NCBI GenBank assembly: GCA_964346395.1
Contig: CAYFUT010000013.1
Location: 1-51,847, forward strand
Source: CAYFUT01 sp964346395
GTDB taxonomy: Bacteria > Bacillota > Halanaerobiia > Halobacteroidales > Halobacteroidaceae
Reading direction: 5' to 3'
Length of the DNA stretch: 51,847 nt
A model generated the notes under the pieces. That model was not told where the DNA came from. It was given only the letters and a program-made list of their open reading frames with translations, and searched no databases. Shown here in pieces: positions 18,333 to 26,649 of the stretch. The stretch's first letter is position 1; every line of letters starts with the position of its first letter. The translations under genes and the position numbers were made by a program.

Positions 18333-19424
18333 TTAATCCCGCCTGATCACCTGATAATTATTTTCCTGTAATAATTTATAAGCAGCTTTCTGTTCTTCTT
18401 CTTGGCTAAAACTGAGGCGAATTGAACCAACTTCCTCCCTTACCTTGAGCACTTCAATATCTTGAATATTAATCCCAGCTTCTCCTAATAACGTGCCCAG
18501 CCTGCCAATTGCATTAGGTTGGTCAGAAAGCGTAAGAATCAGTTCATAATTAGTAGGCAGTAAGCCTTTTTTCTGCATCGGTAATTGATCCCGAGCCGCC
18601 TTAATATCTGCTAACTTTTCTTTTAATTTACCGGCTTGTTCGTTCTTAATTAATTCTTGTAACTCCTCTAAATTATTCGTAAAAGTATCAATTGCCGTTA
18701 ACACCTGTTCTTTATTATTCAGAAAAATATCTTTCCACATTAACGGATTCCCAGCTGCAATCCGGGTAGTATCACGAAAACCTCCGGCTGTTAAAGAAGT
18801 AATTAGGTCATCAGCTTCCGCATAATCAGCCATTACCCCCATCAAACTGACTGCTACCACATGCGGTAAATGACTAGTTACTGCTATAATCTGATCGTGC
18901 TGCTCAGGAGTTAAAATTAATACCTGAGCCCCCAACTCTTCTATCATTTCCTGTATTTTGTCTAAGGTAGTCTGGTCAGTACTTTTTGTTTTCGTGAGCA
19001 CATAAATAGCATTCTCAAATAGATACTTATCAGCTCCTGCCGGTCCCGCAATTTCCGAACCAGCCATCGGATGACCGCCGATATAAATTGAGTCCTGAAA
19101 TTTATTCTCCAGCTTAGTTACTACTTCGGTTTTAGTACTACCTACATCGGTCACGACCGTATCTGAATCAAGATAGGGCTCAATTTTAGCTGCTAAATCA
19201 CAGATAACTCCTACTGGAACCGCCAAAACAACGAGATCCATCCCTTGTACCCCTGATTTTAACTCTGCTGGCCGATCAATAGCTCCAATATCTTCCGCTT
19301 CCTGTAAATGGCGGGAATCTTTATCAATCCCCACCACCTCTTTAATTTGACTTAATTCTTTCAGCCCTAAGCCAAGAGAAGAGCCAATCAATCCCGTTCC
19401 GATAATTGCTACTCGTTCAATCAT
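18333..19424 (-). CDS. tyrA: Prephenate dehydrogenase with ACT domain
   Basis: A 363-residue NAD-dependent enzyme converting prephenate to 4-hydroxyphenylpyruvate for tyrosine. The Rossmann GTGLIGSSLG is at residues 9-18, the catalytic region contains GGHPMAGSE, and a C-terminal ACT domain (about 290-363) probably senses tyrosine. It is located between aroF and aroA and shares their operon. Confidence 0.95.
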   Translation of the reverse strand: MIERVAIIGTGLIGSSLGLGLKELSQIKEVVGIDKDSRHLQEAEDIGAIDRPAELKSGVQGMDLVVLAVPVGVICDLAAKIEPYLDSDTVVTDVGSTKTEVVTKLENKFQDSIYIGGHPMAGSEIAGPAGADKYLFENAIYVLTKTKSTDQTTLDKIQEMIEELGAQVLILTPEQHDQIIAVTSHLPHVVAVSLMGVMADYAEADDLITSLTAGGFRDTTRIAAGNPLMWKDIFLNNKEQVLTAIDTFTNNLEELQELIKNEQAGKLKEKLADIKAARDQLPMQKKGLLPTNYELILTLSDQPNAIGRLGTLLGEAGINIQDIEVLKVREEVGSIRLSFSQEEEQKAAYKLLQENNYQVIRRD

Positions 19425-19439
19425 CTTTTCACCTCTTAT

Positions 19440-20456
19440 CTAAAACTTTTTCCCCACTGCTTCAGCTATTGGCTCCATCTCCCCTGTCAACTTCTTAAAT
19501 TTATCAGGGCGTAAAGACTGCGGTCCATCAGATAAAGCCTCCTGCGGATTAGGATGAACCTCAATTAATAAACCGTCTGCTCCAGCAGCTAAAGCAGCTT
19601 TAGAAGCTGATGGTACATATTTCCACTTACCTGTGCTGTGACTAGGGTCAATAATAATTGGTAAGTGAGTTAACTCCCGAAGGACAGGAATAACTGATAA
19701 ATCAAGGGTATATCTCGTTTCATTTACAAATGTCCTAATTCCCCGCGCACAGAGCATCACATCATAATTACCGCCGGACATAACATATTCAGCTGCCAAT
19801 AAAAACTCACGGTAAGTAGCACTCATGCCCCGCTTTAATAAGACCGGCGTATCAGTCTGACCTACTTCCTTAAGCAGCGGATAGTTCTGCATGTTGCGAG
19901 CTCCAATTTGAAAAATATCAGTATATTCGCCAACCAATTCTACTTCCCGCGGATCCATAACTTCCGTAACTATCTTTAAACCAGTCTTTTCTCTTGCTTC
20001 AGCTAATAACTGCAGTCCTTTTTCCTTTAAACCTTGAAAACTATAAGGTGAAGTCCGCGGTTTAAACGCTCCTCCCCGCAGTACTTTAGCTCCGCCAGCT
20101 TTAACTGCCTGGGCAGATTCCATTAGCTGTTCTTTACTTTCTACCGAACAAGGGCCAGCCATAAAGGTAAAGTTATCGCCGCCTACCTGTACTCCATCAA
20201 CATCAACTACTGTCGGCTGCGATTTAAATTCCTTGCCCACTAATTTATAAGGCTTAGTAATTTCTATGACTTCCTCAACCCCAGGAAAAGCTCCAATGGA
20301 ATTAAGTAATACTTCTCGCTGTCCATCACCAACAACACCTACCACTGTCTGGTGTTCCCCCCGATCAGGATGGGGTTGAAAACCAGCACTTTCTACCTTC
20401 TCTGCTACTTGTTCTAATTCTTCCTCTGTTGCCTTAGGTTCCATTACTACTATCAT
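19440..20456 (-). CDS. aroF: DAHP synthase (AroF/KDPS-like with N-terminal regulatory domain)
   Basis: A 338-residue first enzyme of the shikimate pathway, condensing PEP and erythrose 4-phosphate. The first 75 residues form a ferredoxin-like regulatory domain typical of the Thermotoga-type enzyme, and the catalytic barrel follows with MAGPCSVES, KPRTSPYSFQG and the metal-binding IDPSHSTGK segment. Feedback control is expected through the N-terminal domain. It starts 15 bases upstream of tyrA. Confidence 0.95.
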   Translation of the reverse strand: MIVVMEPKATEEELEQVAEKVESAGFQPHPDRGEHQTVVGVVGDGQREVLLNSIGAFPGVEEVIEITKPYKLVGKEFKSQPTVVDVDGVQVGGDNFTFMAGPCSVESKEQLMESAQAVKAGGAKVLRGGAFKPRTSPYSFQGLKEKGLQLLAEAREKTGLKIVTEVMDPREVELVGEYTDIFQIGARNMQNYPLLKEVGQTDTPVLLKRGMSATYREFLLAAEYVMSGGNYDVMLCARGIRTFVNETRYTLDLSVIPVLRELTHLPIIIDPSHSTGKWKYVPSASKAALAAGADGLLIEVHPNPQEALSDGPQSLRPDKFKKLTGEMEPIAEAVGKKF

Positions 20457-20484
20457 AATTAATCTCCTCCCTACTCTTATAGTA

Positions 20485-21582
20485 TTATAAGTTTAACACT
20501 CTTTTTAAAGCCTGAATACAGGCTTGATTCTCTTCCGGCAGACCAACAGTTACCCTAATTTTGCTTTCATAACCAAAAGAATCTAAACTACGAATGATAA
20601 TCCCCTGCTCCATCATCTCCGCAAATACTTCTTCATTATTTCTAGCTACATCAACCATTATAAAATTAGACTCCGTAGGCAGATACTCCAATCCCCATTC
20701 TTCAAACTGCTGGTAAAAATATTCTTTGCCCTGATTATTATAAGCTAGTGTTTTCGTCAAATGCTCTTTTGCTTCCAAAGCTGCCAGCGCAGCCTTCTGG
20801 GCCACAGCATCTACATTGAAAGGCTGTTTAACCCGGCCTAAATAATCAATTATCTGCGGACTAGCAATTCCATACCCAATTCTTAAGCCCGCTAATCCAT
20901 AAGCTTTAGAAAAAGTGCGTAGAATAATTACATTCTCATAGTCATCCAGGTAACTTATAGTTTCCGGATATTGATCACTAGTTACATATTCATAATAAGC
21001 TTCATCAAAGACAACTAAAACATCTTCGGGAACCTGTTCTAAAAACTGACTTACCTCTTCTTCAGTAACAATTGTCCCCGTCGGATTATTCGGATTACAG
21101 ACAAACACCATCTTGGTAGCTTCTGAAATAGATTCTGCCATTGCTGGCAGATCATGTCTGTAATCAGCCAGCGGCACTTGAGTTATCGTCGCCCCCATTA
21201 AATTACCAGCAAATCTATATTCACTAAAGGTAGTCCCGCCCATAATCACCTCATCATCAGCAGTTAAAAAGGCCTGGGCCAACATAGCCAGCAGTTCATC
21301 AGATCCGTTGCCAAAAATCAACTGTTCTTCAGCAACTCCCAATTCCTCACTCAACCGCTGTCTTAATTTAAAAGCATAACCGTCCGGATAAATATTTACC
21401 TCCTTAACTGCTTCCTGCATTGCTGCTATTACCTCAGGAGCCGGACCCAGCGGATTCTCATTGGAAGCCAATTTGATTACCTTCTCTAATCCTAATTCGC
21501 GTTTAACCTCCTCAATCGGTTTCCCCGGCACATACGGCTGAATATCCAAAATTGCCTCTCGGACAAAACTATCGTCGACCAT
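20485..21582 (-). CDS. hisC: Histidinol-phosphate / aromatic aminotransferase
   Basis: A 365-residue fold-type I PLP aminotransferase of the HisC family. CNPNNPTGT and the PLP-lysine segment FSKAYGLAGLRIGYG are present. Lying among aro genes and with no other his gene visible, it probably also transaminates hydroxyphenylpyruvate and phenylpyruvate, as HisC does in Bacillus, where hisC also lies in the aromatic supraoperon. It starts 4 bases after the aroH stop. Confidence 0.93.
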   Translation of the reverse strand: MVDDSFVREAILDIQPYVPGKPIEEVKRELGLEKVIKLASNENPLGPAPEVIAAMQEAVKEVNIYPDGYAFKLRQRLSEELGVAEEQLIFGNGSDELLAMLAQAFLTADDEVIMGGTTFSEYRFAGNLMGATITQVPLADYRHDLPAMAESISEATKMVFVCNPNNPTGTIVTEEEVSQFLEQVPEDVLVVFDEAYYEYVTSDQYPETISYLDDYENVIILRTFSKAYGLAGLRIGYGIASPQIIDYLGRVKQPFNVDAVAQKAALAALEAKEHLTKTLAYNNQGKEYFYQQFEEWGLEYLPTESNFIMVDVARNNEEVFAEMMEQGIIIRSLDSFGYESKIRVTVGLPEENQACIQALKRVLNL

Positions 21583-21586
21583 TTAT

Positions 21587-21958
21587 TTAATCCCCTCCTT
21601 CAACTAGATCAGGTCTTAACTGTTTAGCTCTGCGTAAATAAACATGATTAATGTCTGACTGAGACTGCTCTGTATTATAATGAATTAATACGCGAATACA
21701 TTGGGACAGGGTTCCTTCTATCTCCAATTCTTGACTATCAAATAAAGGAACTTCTGTCCACCCCAATTCTCGAGCAGCAACCGCCGGAAACTCCTGGTTT
21801 AAATCAGAAGTCATGGAAAATATAATAGAAGCTATATTCTCAGGCTGCAGGTTGTTTGCAGCAGCTAATTCCTCTAATAACTCTTTAGTAGCTGTTAAAA
21901 TTGCTTTCCGGGTATTCTCTTCCACAGTAGTTGCCCCCCGGATTCCCCTTACCTGCAT
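21587..21958 (-). CDS. aroH: Chorismate mutase, AroH type
   Basis: A 123-residue monofunctional chorismate mutase of the Bacillus AroH class, rearranging chorismate to prephenate. It begins with the family signature VRGIRGATTVEENT, and the active-site Arg and Glu lie in this stretch and in the central SMTSDLNQEFPA segment. It is the second gene of the operon, after the HutP-family gene. Confidence 0.95.
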   Translation of the reverse strand: MQVRGIRGATTVEENTRKAILTATKELLEELAAANNLQPENIASIIFSMTSDLNQEFPAVAARELGWTEVPLFDSQELEIEGTLSQCIRVLIHYNTEQSQSDINHVYLRRAKQLRPDLVEGGD

Positions 21959-22016
21959 ATGATTTCCCTCCCTAACATTAACACTTTTACTTTTTTTGTT
22001 CGATTTTCTTTTTTGC

Positions 22017-22439
22017 TTATGTAATAGCCCTATGCCCTAGGCCAATAGCCATTTCATTTAAGTGTAATAAGCCAATTGCAAAAAAGACGGCTACACTAAT
22101 ATGATCATTCTGGCGGGCAATCCCTATTTTGCCACCTACATTAAATCCAGTTGCTTTCTTATGCACTTGATTCAGTGCTTCCCGGCTGGCTCCCGCCACC
22201 GCTCCCAATTCAGCATGGCTGCCGTCAATCACTTCTTCTTTTTCGGCGGCTACTACTGACCGCTCTATAATTTCTTTAATTGAAGAATTGAATTCTCCCC
22301 CAAAATCAACAGCTGCTACCTGCATCTGTTCTTGCCGATATTTACTTTTTAGCTCTTCCTCCTCCGGCCGATCACTTAAAGCCATCTTAATAGCGGCACT
22401 AGCTACTTCTTTACTGGTTCCATCTTTTTTCTGCTGCAT
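22017..22439 (-). CDS. hutP: HutP-family RNA-binding regulator
   Basis: A 140-residue protein of the HutP family. Its C-terminus shows the strong clostridial HutP block GGKIGIARQNDHISVAVFFA, then IGLLHLNEMAIGLGHRAI. In Bacillus, HutP is a hexamer that binds histidine, Mg and triple-UAG RNA sites to control termination in the hut operon. Here it is the first gene of an aromatic amino acid operon, with no hut gene in the window. The region aligned to the Bacillus metal-binding histidines has His75 but lacks the second one, so the ligand may differ. It sits beside a UAG-rich leader and probably acts on it; that is inference. Confidence 0.85.
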   Translation of the reverse strand: MQQKKDGTSKEVASAAIKMALSDRPEEEELKSKYRQEQMQVAAVDFGGEFNSSIKEIIERSVVAAEKEEVIDGSHAELGAVAGASREALNQVHKKATGFNVGGKIGIARQNDHISVAVFFAIGLLHLNEMAIGLGHRAIT

Positions 22440-22510
22440 TCTTCCACCTCCCCTAAACTAATAATCTGAATCTATCTCCATTAAATATTAGCTTAACTTA
22501 TTAAAAAAAG

Positions 22511-22539
22511 ATTATACAACTTTAATTTTAAATTGTTAA
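22511..22539 (-). promoter_or_regulatory. Promoter of the hutP-aro operon
   Basis: Minus-strand TTAACA, an exact 17-base spacer and TATAAT. Predicted transcription begins near 22504, leaving a 65-base 5' leader before hutP. That leader contains three UAGs and one CAG just upstream of and touching the GGGGAGGTGG ribosome site, a possible autoregulatory target. Confidence 0.75.
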
Positions 22540-22569
22540 TTGGCAATTGAACTTTATCTATAATATAAC

Positions 22570-22596
22570 AAAAAAAGCACTCCCCATAGGAGTACT
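22570..22596 (-). terminator. Terminator of the UAG-rich RNA
   Basis: An 8-bp stem AGTACTCC / GGAGTGCT with a 5-nt loop, followed on the minus strand by U7. The CUCCU of its 5' arm can alternatively pair with AGGAG in the second UAG block (about 22627-22631), a possible attenuator switch. Confidence 0.85.
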
Positions 22597-22745
22597 TGCT
22601 GCCGACCTAGTTGGCCCGCACTTCACCTCCTACTTTACTACCTTCCTACTGGTGGCAATATTCAATTATATTAGTCCCCTCTGCTAACACCTGCTAATTC
22701 CTACCTTGCTAAGCCTACTACTTTCCTACCTTACTACTACCGTTG
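22570..22745 (-). ncRNA. UAG-triplet-rich leader or small RNA
   Basis: A discrete transcript of about 175 nt is predicted from its own promoter to an intrinsic terminator. It contains 13 UAG triplets, where about 2-3 would be expected by chance. Two 23-nt blocks (22714-22736 and 22626-22648, 20 of 23 identical) each hold three UAGs separated by exactly 5 nt. The RNA is very purine-rich and has little self-structure before the terminator. HutP and TRAP both bind repeated UAG/GAG triplets, and a HutP-family gene lies directly downstream. No T-box motif or known riboswitch was recognised. Confidence 0.6.
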
Positions 22746-22751
22746 TCAACA

Positions 22752-22780
22752 ATATTAACATATCTGCCTAAGGATGACAA
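22752..22780 (-). promoter_or_regulatory. Promoter of the UAG-rich RNA
   Basis: Minus-strand TTGTCA, a 17-base spacer and TAATAT, starting 8 bases after the stop codon of the preceding gene. The predicted start is near 22745. Confidence 0.7.
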
Positions 22781-22787
22781 GTTTAAA

Positions 22788-23297
22788 TTAAAATTTATTC
22801 TGTTTAGCTACCTGACCCAACACTTTATACTCATCTTTAATCCATAACTGTTGGCCCGCTTCCAGCGAAGATAAATTAGCCGATAACGACGTTATTTTAA
22901 ACCACAAACCCTGCTGGCAACCGCGAGCATCAATGGCAATTTTATCACCTGGTTTTAGCTTAACTTCCTGCTGGGGCTGGTTAAAATTAGTTATTACTTC
23001 TCCATTAACCAGTAATTTTACCTCTTTTAACGGTAACTTGTTCTGTAAAGTAAGCCGCAGATGGTGGCTATCTGTTCCCGTAGATATTACTTTTTCTGCT
23101 GGTTGACCAAACTCACTCTGCCGACCTAAAGTTAAAAGTTTCTGGGTCCACGGAATATTAGTCACTATTTTTTCTTCTAGCTGAGAATTGGTCAAAATAA
23201 ACTGTACTGCCACTAATAATACTAATCCGACTACTAACAATCTAAGTATTAACCGTTCAATAATTCGCATTAACTTTTTAAAGCGATACCGCCTCAT
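22788..23297 (-). CDS. Membrane-anchored protein of unknown function
   Basis: A 169-residue protein with a basic N-terminus (MRRYRFKK), one membrane helix at about residues 16-36, and an extracytoplasmic domain containing VKLLVNGEVI and KLKPGDKIAIDARG. That domain suggests a small beta-sandwich. I do not recognise a characterised family. The ATG at 23297 is 9 bases after a GGGGG ribosome site. A longer frame to 23345 lacks one. It lies between a flavoprotein gene and the UAG-rich RNA. Confidence 0.75.
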   Translation of the reverse strand: MRRYRFKKLMRIIERLILRLLVVGLVLLVAVQFILTNSQLEEKIVTNIPWTQKLLTLGRQSEFGQPAEKVISTGTDSHHLRLTLQNKLPLKEVKLLVNGEVITNFNQPQQEVKLKPGDKIAIDARGCQQGLWFKITSLSANLSSLEAGQQLWIKDEYKVLGQVAKQNKF

Positions 23298-23381
23298 AAT
23301 AAAAATCCCCCTGCCTCCTTTAAATCTATCTGTGATCATATACATATATATGACAAGGGAGGGGAAAACATACTTAAAATT

Positions 23382-24605
23382 CTATACCGTCTCTCCGACT
23401 ACATAACCAGTAGAAAAGGCAGCCTGTAAGTTAAATCCTCCTGTATAGGCATCAATATCTATAACCTCTCCAGCAAAATAAAGCCCAGATACAAGGCGAG
23501 ATTCCATAGTTGCCGGCTCAATCTCTTCGGTAACTATCCCGCCGGCAGTTACAATTGCCTTTCTAAATCCTTTAGTTCCCGCAATTGTTAATTCTAAATT
23601 AGTTAATAAGTCAACTAATTCCTGCCGTTCTTCTTTAGTAATCTGGTTGACAAATTTTCGAGCTGGAATCGAGGCTAACTGAACAATTATTGGTCTTAAT
23701 TTAGCCGGCAGCAGATCCCCAAGACTATTTTTAAACTGCTTCCGAGAATACTTAGCAAAATCGCGCTGCAACCTATTATCTAACTTAGTAAAAGAAAGAG
23801 CCGGCTTTAAATCTATACTCAATTTTAGTTTTTGCTCTAAATGATCTACTACCTGGCGGCTTAAAGTTAATATAATTGGCCCGCTAACTCCAAAATGAGT
23901 AAATAATAACTCGCCAAATTCTTCAGCTATTACTTCATTATCCGTTTTTAAAGTAGCTGTAACATTCTTTAATTTCAATCCTTGGGCTTCCTCAGGCCAA
24001 TCTTCTTTTGTTTCTAGCGGCACCAGCGAAGGTCTAATCTCAGTAACAGTATGTCCTACTTCTTCCGCTAGCTGATACCCATCACCAGCAGAACCAGTAC
24101 TTGGATAAGCTTGGCCCCCGGTAGCCACTAAAACATTTTCTGCTCTATACTCCCGTCCTTGTTCAGTTTTAACACCCGTAACTCGACCTTTTTCAGTCAT
24201 AATTTGAGCAACGCTGCGCTGTAATTTCAGCTCTACTCCGGCTTCTAACACAAAATCTCTCACAGCAGCTACTACTTCCCGGGCTGAATCACTAACGGGA
24301 AAGACTCTAGCTCCCCGTTCGACTTTGGTTTTTACGCCCAAATCAGCAAAAAACTGTCGTAGTTTCCAGTTTGGAAAAGTATATAACGAACTATATAAAA
24401 ATTTTCCATTAACTGCAAAATTATTAATTATCTCTTCCACACTACAATCATTAGTTAAATTACAGCGTCCTTTACCAGTAATCAATAGCTTTTTTCCTAC
24501 CTGAGCATTTTTTTCTACTAACATTATCCGCCGTCCCCGTTCAGCTGCCCGGCCGGCTGCCATCATACCAGCTGGACCTGCTCCAACTACAATTAAATCA
24601 TACAT
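23382..24605 (-). CDS. HI0933-family FAD-dependent oxidoreductase
   Basis: A 407-residue flavoprotein of the HI0933/YtfN family, with N-terminal FAD motif DLIVVGAGPAGMMAAGRAAE, the ITGKGRCNLTND segment and the C-terminal GLYFAGEVIDIDAYTGGFNL typical of the family. The reaction is not established for most members. The ATG at 24605 is 7 bases from GGAGG, and the frame extends to 24686 without support. It lies just after rnc, beyond the rnc terminator. Confidence 0.9.
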   Translation of the reverse strand: MYDLIVVGAGPAGMMAAGRAAERGRRIMLVEKNAQVGKKLLITGKGRCNLTNDCSVEEIINNFAVNGKFLYSSLYTFPNWKLRQFFADLGVKTKVERGARVFPVSDSAREVVAAVRDFVLEAGVELKLQRSVAQIMTEKGRVTGVKTEQGREYRAENVLVATGGQAYPSTGSAGDGYQLAEEVGHTVTEIRPSLVPLETKEDWPEEAQGLKLKNVTATLKTDNEVIAEEFGELLFTHFGVSGPIILTLSRQVVDHLEQKLKLSIDLKPALSFTKLDNRLQRDFAKYSRKQFKNSLGDLLPAKLRPIIVQLASIPARKFVNQITKEERQELVDLLTNLELTIAGTKGFRKAIVTAGGIVTEEIEPATMESRLVSGLYFAGEVIDIDAYTGGFNLQAAFSTGYVVGETV

Positions 24606-24663
24606 TCTCCACCCTCCAGTATTTAAGTTTAAACTAAAAACAGAATATAATTTCTTAAACGAT

Positions 24664-24694
24664 AAAAAAAGCAGCCCGCCTAACACGAGCTACT
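24664..24694 (-). terminator. Terminator at the end of rnc
   Basis: A 9-bp stem of AGCAGCCCG and CGAGCTACT (two G-U pairs), then U7 on the minus strand. It overlaps the rnc stop codon and closes the fatty-acid operon. Confidence 0.85.
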
Positions 24695-25391
24695 CAAATT
24701 TAGCAATTGCTTCTTTAGCTGCTTCCTGTTCAGCTTCTTTTTTACTATTTCCCCGACCAATTCCTACAATTTCATCATTCAATACTACTTCTACTGTAAA
24801 TTTCTTATTATGATCAGGCCCTTGTTCATCAACTACTTCGTATTCAGGCCGAAAGCTAGTATTCTGCTGCACTAACTCTTGTAATACAGTTTTATAATCG
24901 CGAACATAATCGCCGCGCTCTACATTTTTTATATTATCCACTAATAATTCCAAGACAAACTCACGGGCTGCTTCCAAGCCTTGGTCTAAATATATGCTGC
25001 CCACTACTGCTTCCAAACAATCAGCCAGAATAGAATCGCGGGTGCGTCCCCCGGTCATTTCTTCTCCTTTGCCTAACCGAATAAAGTTCCCCAACTCTAA
25101 TTCCTTAGCTTTCTGGGCCAAAATGGGGGCACTGACTACTACCGACCGAGTTTTCGCTAAATTACCCTCAGGATGCTGGGGATAATTGAGAAATAAATAA
25201 CGGCTGACAATCAAATCAAGTACCGAATCGCCCAAAAATTCCAGCCGTTCATTATCCTTTAACTGCTGCCGGTGATTTTCATTAGCATAAGATTTATGCG
25301 TCACTGCCCGCTGCAACAAGCTTTCGTCGTCAAATTCAACTCCTATTTTTGTCTGCAAATCAACCAATTGTCGGCCGCTTCTTTCTGACAT
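24690..25391 (-). CDS. rnc: Ribonuclease III
   Basis: A 233-residue double-strand RNA endonuclease. The signature NERLEFLGDSVLDL (48-61) carries the catalytic Glu/Asp, a second acidic cluster lies in DSILADCLEAVVGSIYLD, and a double-stranded RNA-binding domain occupies about 160-230. It is the last gene of the fatty acid operon, as in Bacillus where rnc follows acpP. Confidence 0.96.
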   Translation of the reverse strand: MSERSGRQLVDLQTKIGVEFDDESLLQRAVTHKSYANENHRQQLKDNERLEFLGDSVLDLIVSRYLFLNYPQHPEGNLAKTRSVVVSAPILAQKAKELELGNFIRLGKGEEMTGGRTRDSILADCLEAVVGSIYLDQGLEAAREFVLELLVDNIKNVERGDYVRDYKTVLQELVQQNTSFRPEYEVVDEQGPDHNKKFTVEVVLNDEIVGIGRGNSKKEAEQEAAKEAIAKFE

Positions 25392-25407
25392 ACTTTCTCA
25401 CCCTAAA

Positions 25408-26649
25408 TTATTTATATTTTTTAAATAATGCACAAGCATTATGTCCGCCAAAACCTAACGAATTAGAAATAGCAGCATTGACTTCTACTTCCCGCGCTTC
25501 ATTAGCTACATAATCCAGATCACACTCTGGGTCTTCATTTTCATAGTTAATAGTCGGCGGCAGCATATTATCACGAATAGCCAAAATAGTAGCTACTGCT
25601 TCAATTCCGCCGGCACCTCCTAATAAATGACCGGTCATTGACTTAGTAGAACTAACTGGTAAGTCATAAGCATAGTCACCAAAAAGATTTTTAATAGCCA
25701 TTGTTTCTAATTTATCATTAGCCGGAGTAGAAGTTCCATGCGCATTAACATAATCAATCTCTTCTGGCTGCAGAGTCGACTTATCTACAGCCATCTCCAT
25801 TGCCCGCGTTGCTCCTTCTCCTTCCGGCGCAGGAGCAGTAATATGATGAGCATCAGCTGATAACCCATACCCGTCTAACTCAGCATGGATTTCTGCTCCT
25901 CTAGCTTGTGCGCTCTCTAAAGTTTCAAGTACTAGTACGCCAGCACCTTCGCTCATTATAAAACCGTCTCGTTCAGCATCAAAAGGACAGCTAGCTGCCT
26001 GCGGTTCTTCATTATTAGTAGTCATTGCCTTCATAGCACAAAAGCCGGCAAAAGCAAGTGGAGTAATAGCTGCTTCTGCTCCGCCAGCGATCATTGCTTC
26101 TGCATCACCGCGCTTAATCATTTCATAGGCTTCTCCAATCGAATGAGTTCCCGTAGCACAGGCAGTTACAATCGAAGTATTCGGTCCTTTAGCTCCTGTT
26201 TGAATAGATACCTGCCCAGAAGCCAAATTAGCAATCATCATCGGAATTAAAAAAGGACTAATGCGATTAGGCCCTCGCTCAAGTAACCGTTCATGCTGGT
26301 TTTCTAGTGTCTCAATTCCTCCAATACCAGAGCCCACTAAAACTCCTACCTCATCTTCATTTTCTTCATTGATTTCTAATCCTGAATCTTCAAGTGCCAT
26401 ATTAGAAGCTGCTACTGCAAATTGCGTATATCTATCCATTCGCTTAGCTTCTTTGCGGCTAATTCCAAATTCCTGCGGGGCAAAGTCTTTCACCTCACCG
26501 GCTACTTGAGTTTTATATTCTTCAGCTTCAAAGTGACTAATTTCACTAATTCCTGATTCCCCTGCTAACAAAGAAGACCAATAATCTTCTACTCCATTTC
26601 CTACCGGAGAAATAACTCCCATTCCGGTAACTACTATTCGTTTATTCAT
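25408..26649 (-). CDS. fabF: Beta-ketoacyl-ACP synthase II
   Basis: A 413-residue condensing enzyme that elongates acyl-ACP with malonyl-ACP. The nucleophile Cys164 lies in VTACATGTHS. The two catalytic His are in NAHGTSTPAND and SMTGHLLGGAG, giving the Cys-His-His triad. It overlaps the upstream FabK-like gene by 8 bases, so the two are translationally coupled. Confidence 0.97.
   Translation of the reverse strand: MNKRIVVTGMGVISPVGNGVEDYWSSLLAGESGISEISHFEAEEYKTQVAGEVKDFAPQEFGISRKEAKRMDRYTQFAVAASNMALEDSGLEINEENEDEVGVLVGSGIGGIETLENQHERLLERGPNRISPFLIPMMIANLASGQVSIQTGAKGPNTSIVTACATGTHSIGEAYEMIKRGDAEAMIAGGAEAAITPLAFAGFCAMKAMTTNNEEPQAASCPFDAERDGFIMSEGAGVLVLETLESAQARGAEIHAELDGYGLSADAHHITAPAPEGEGATRAMEMAVDKSTLQPEEIDYVNAHGTSTPANDKLETMAIKNLFGDYAYDLPVSSTKSMTGHLLGGAGGIEAVATILAIRDNMLPPTINYENEDPECDLDYVANEAREVEVNAAISNSLGFGGHNACALFKKYK

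Noticed and set aside
22570..22745. 6S RNA or riboswitch reading of the UAG-rich transcript
   Set aside because: Length would fit 6S RNA, but the sequence is purine-rich without the long rod-like pairing. No known riboswitch core was recognised.
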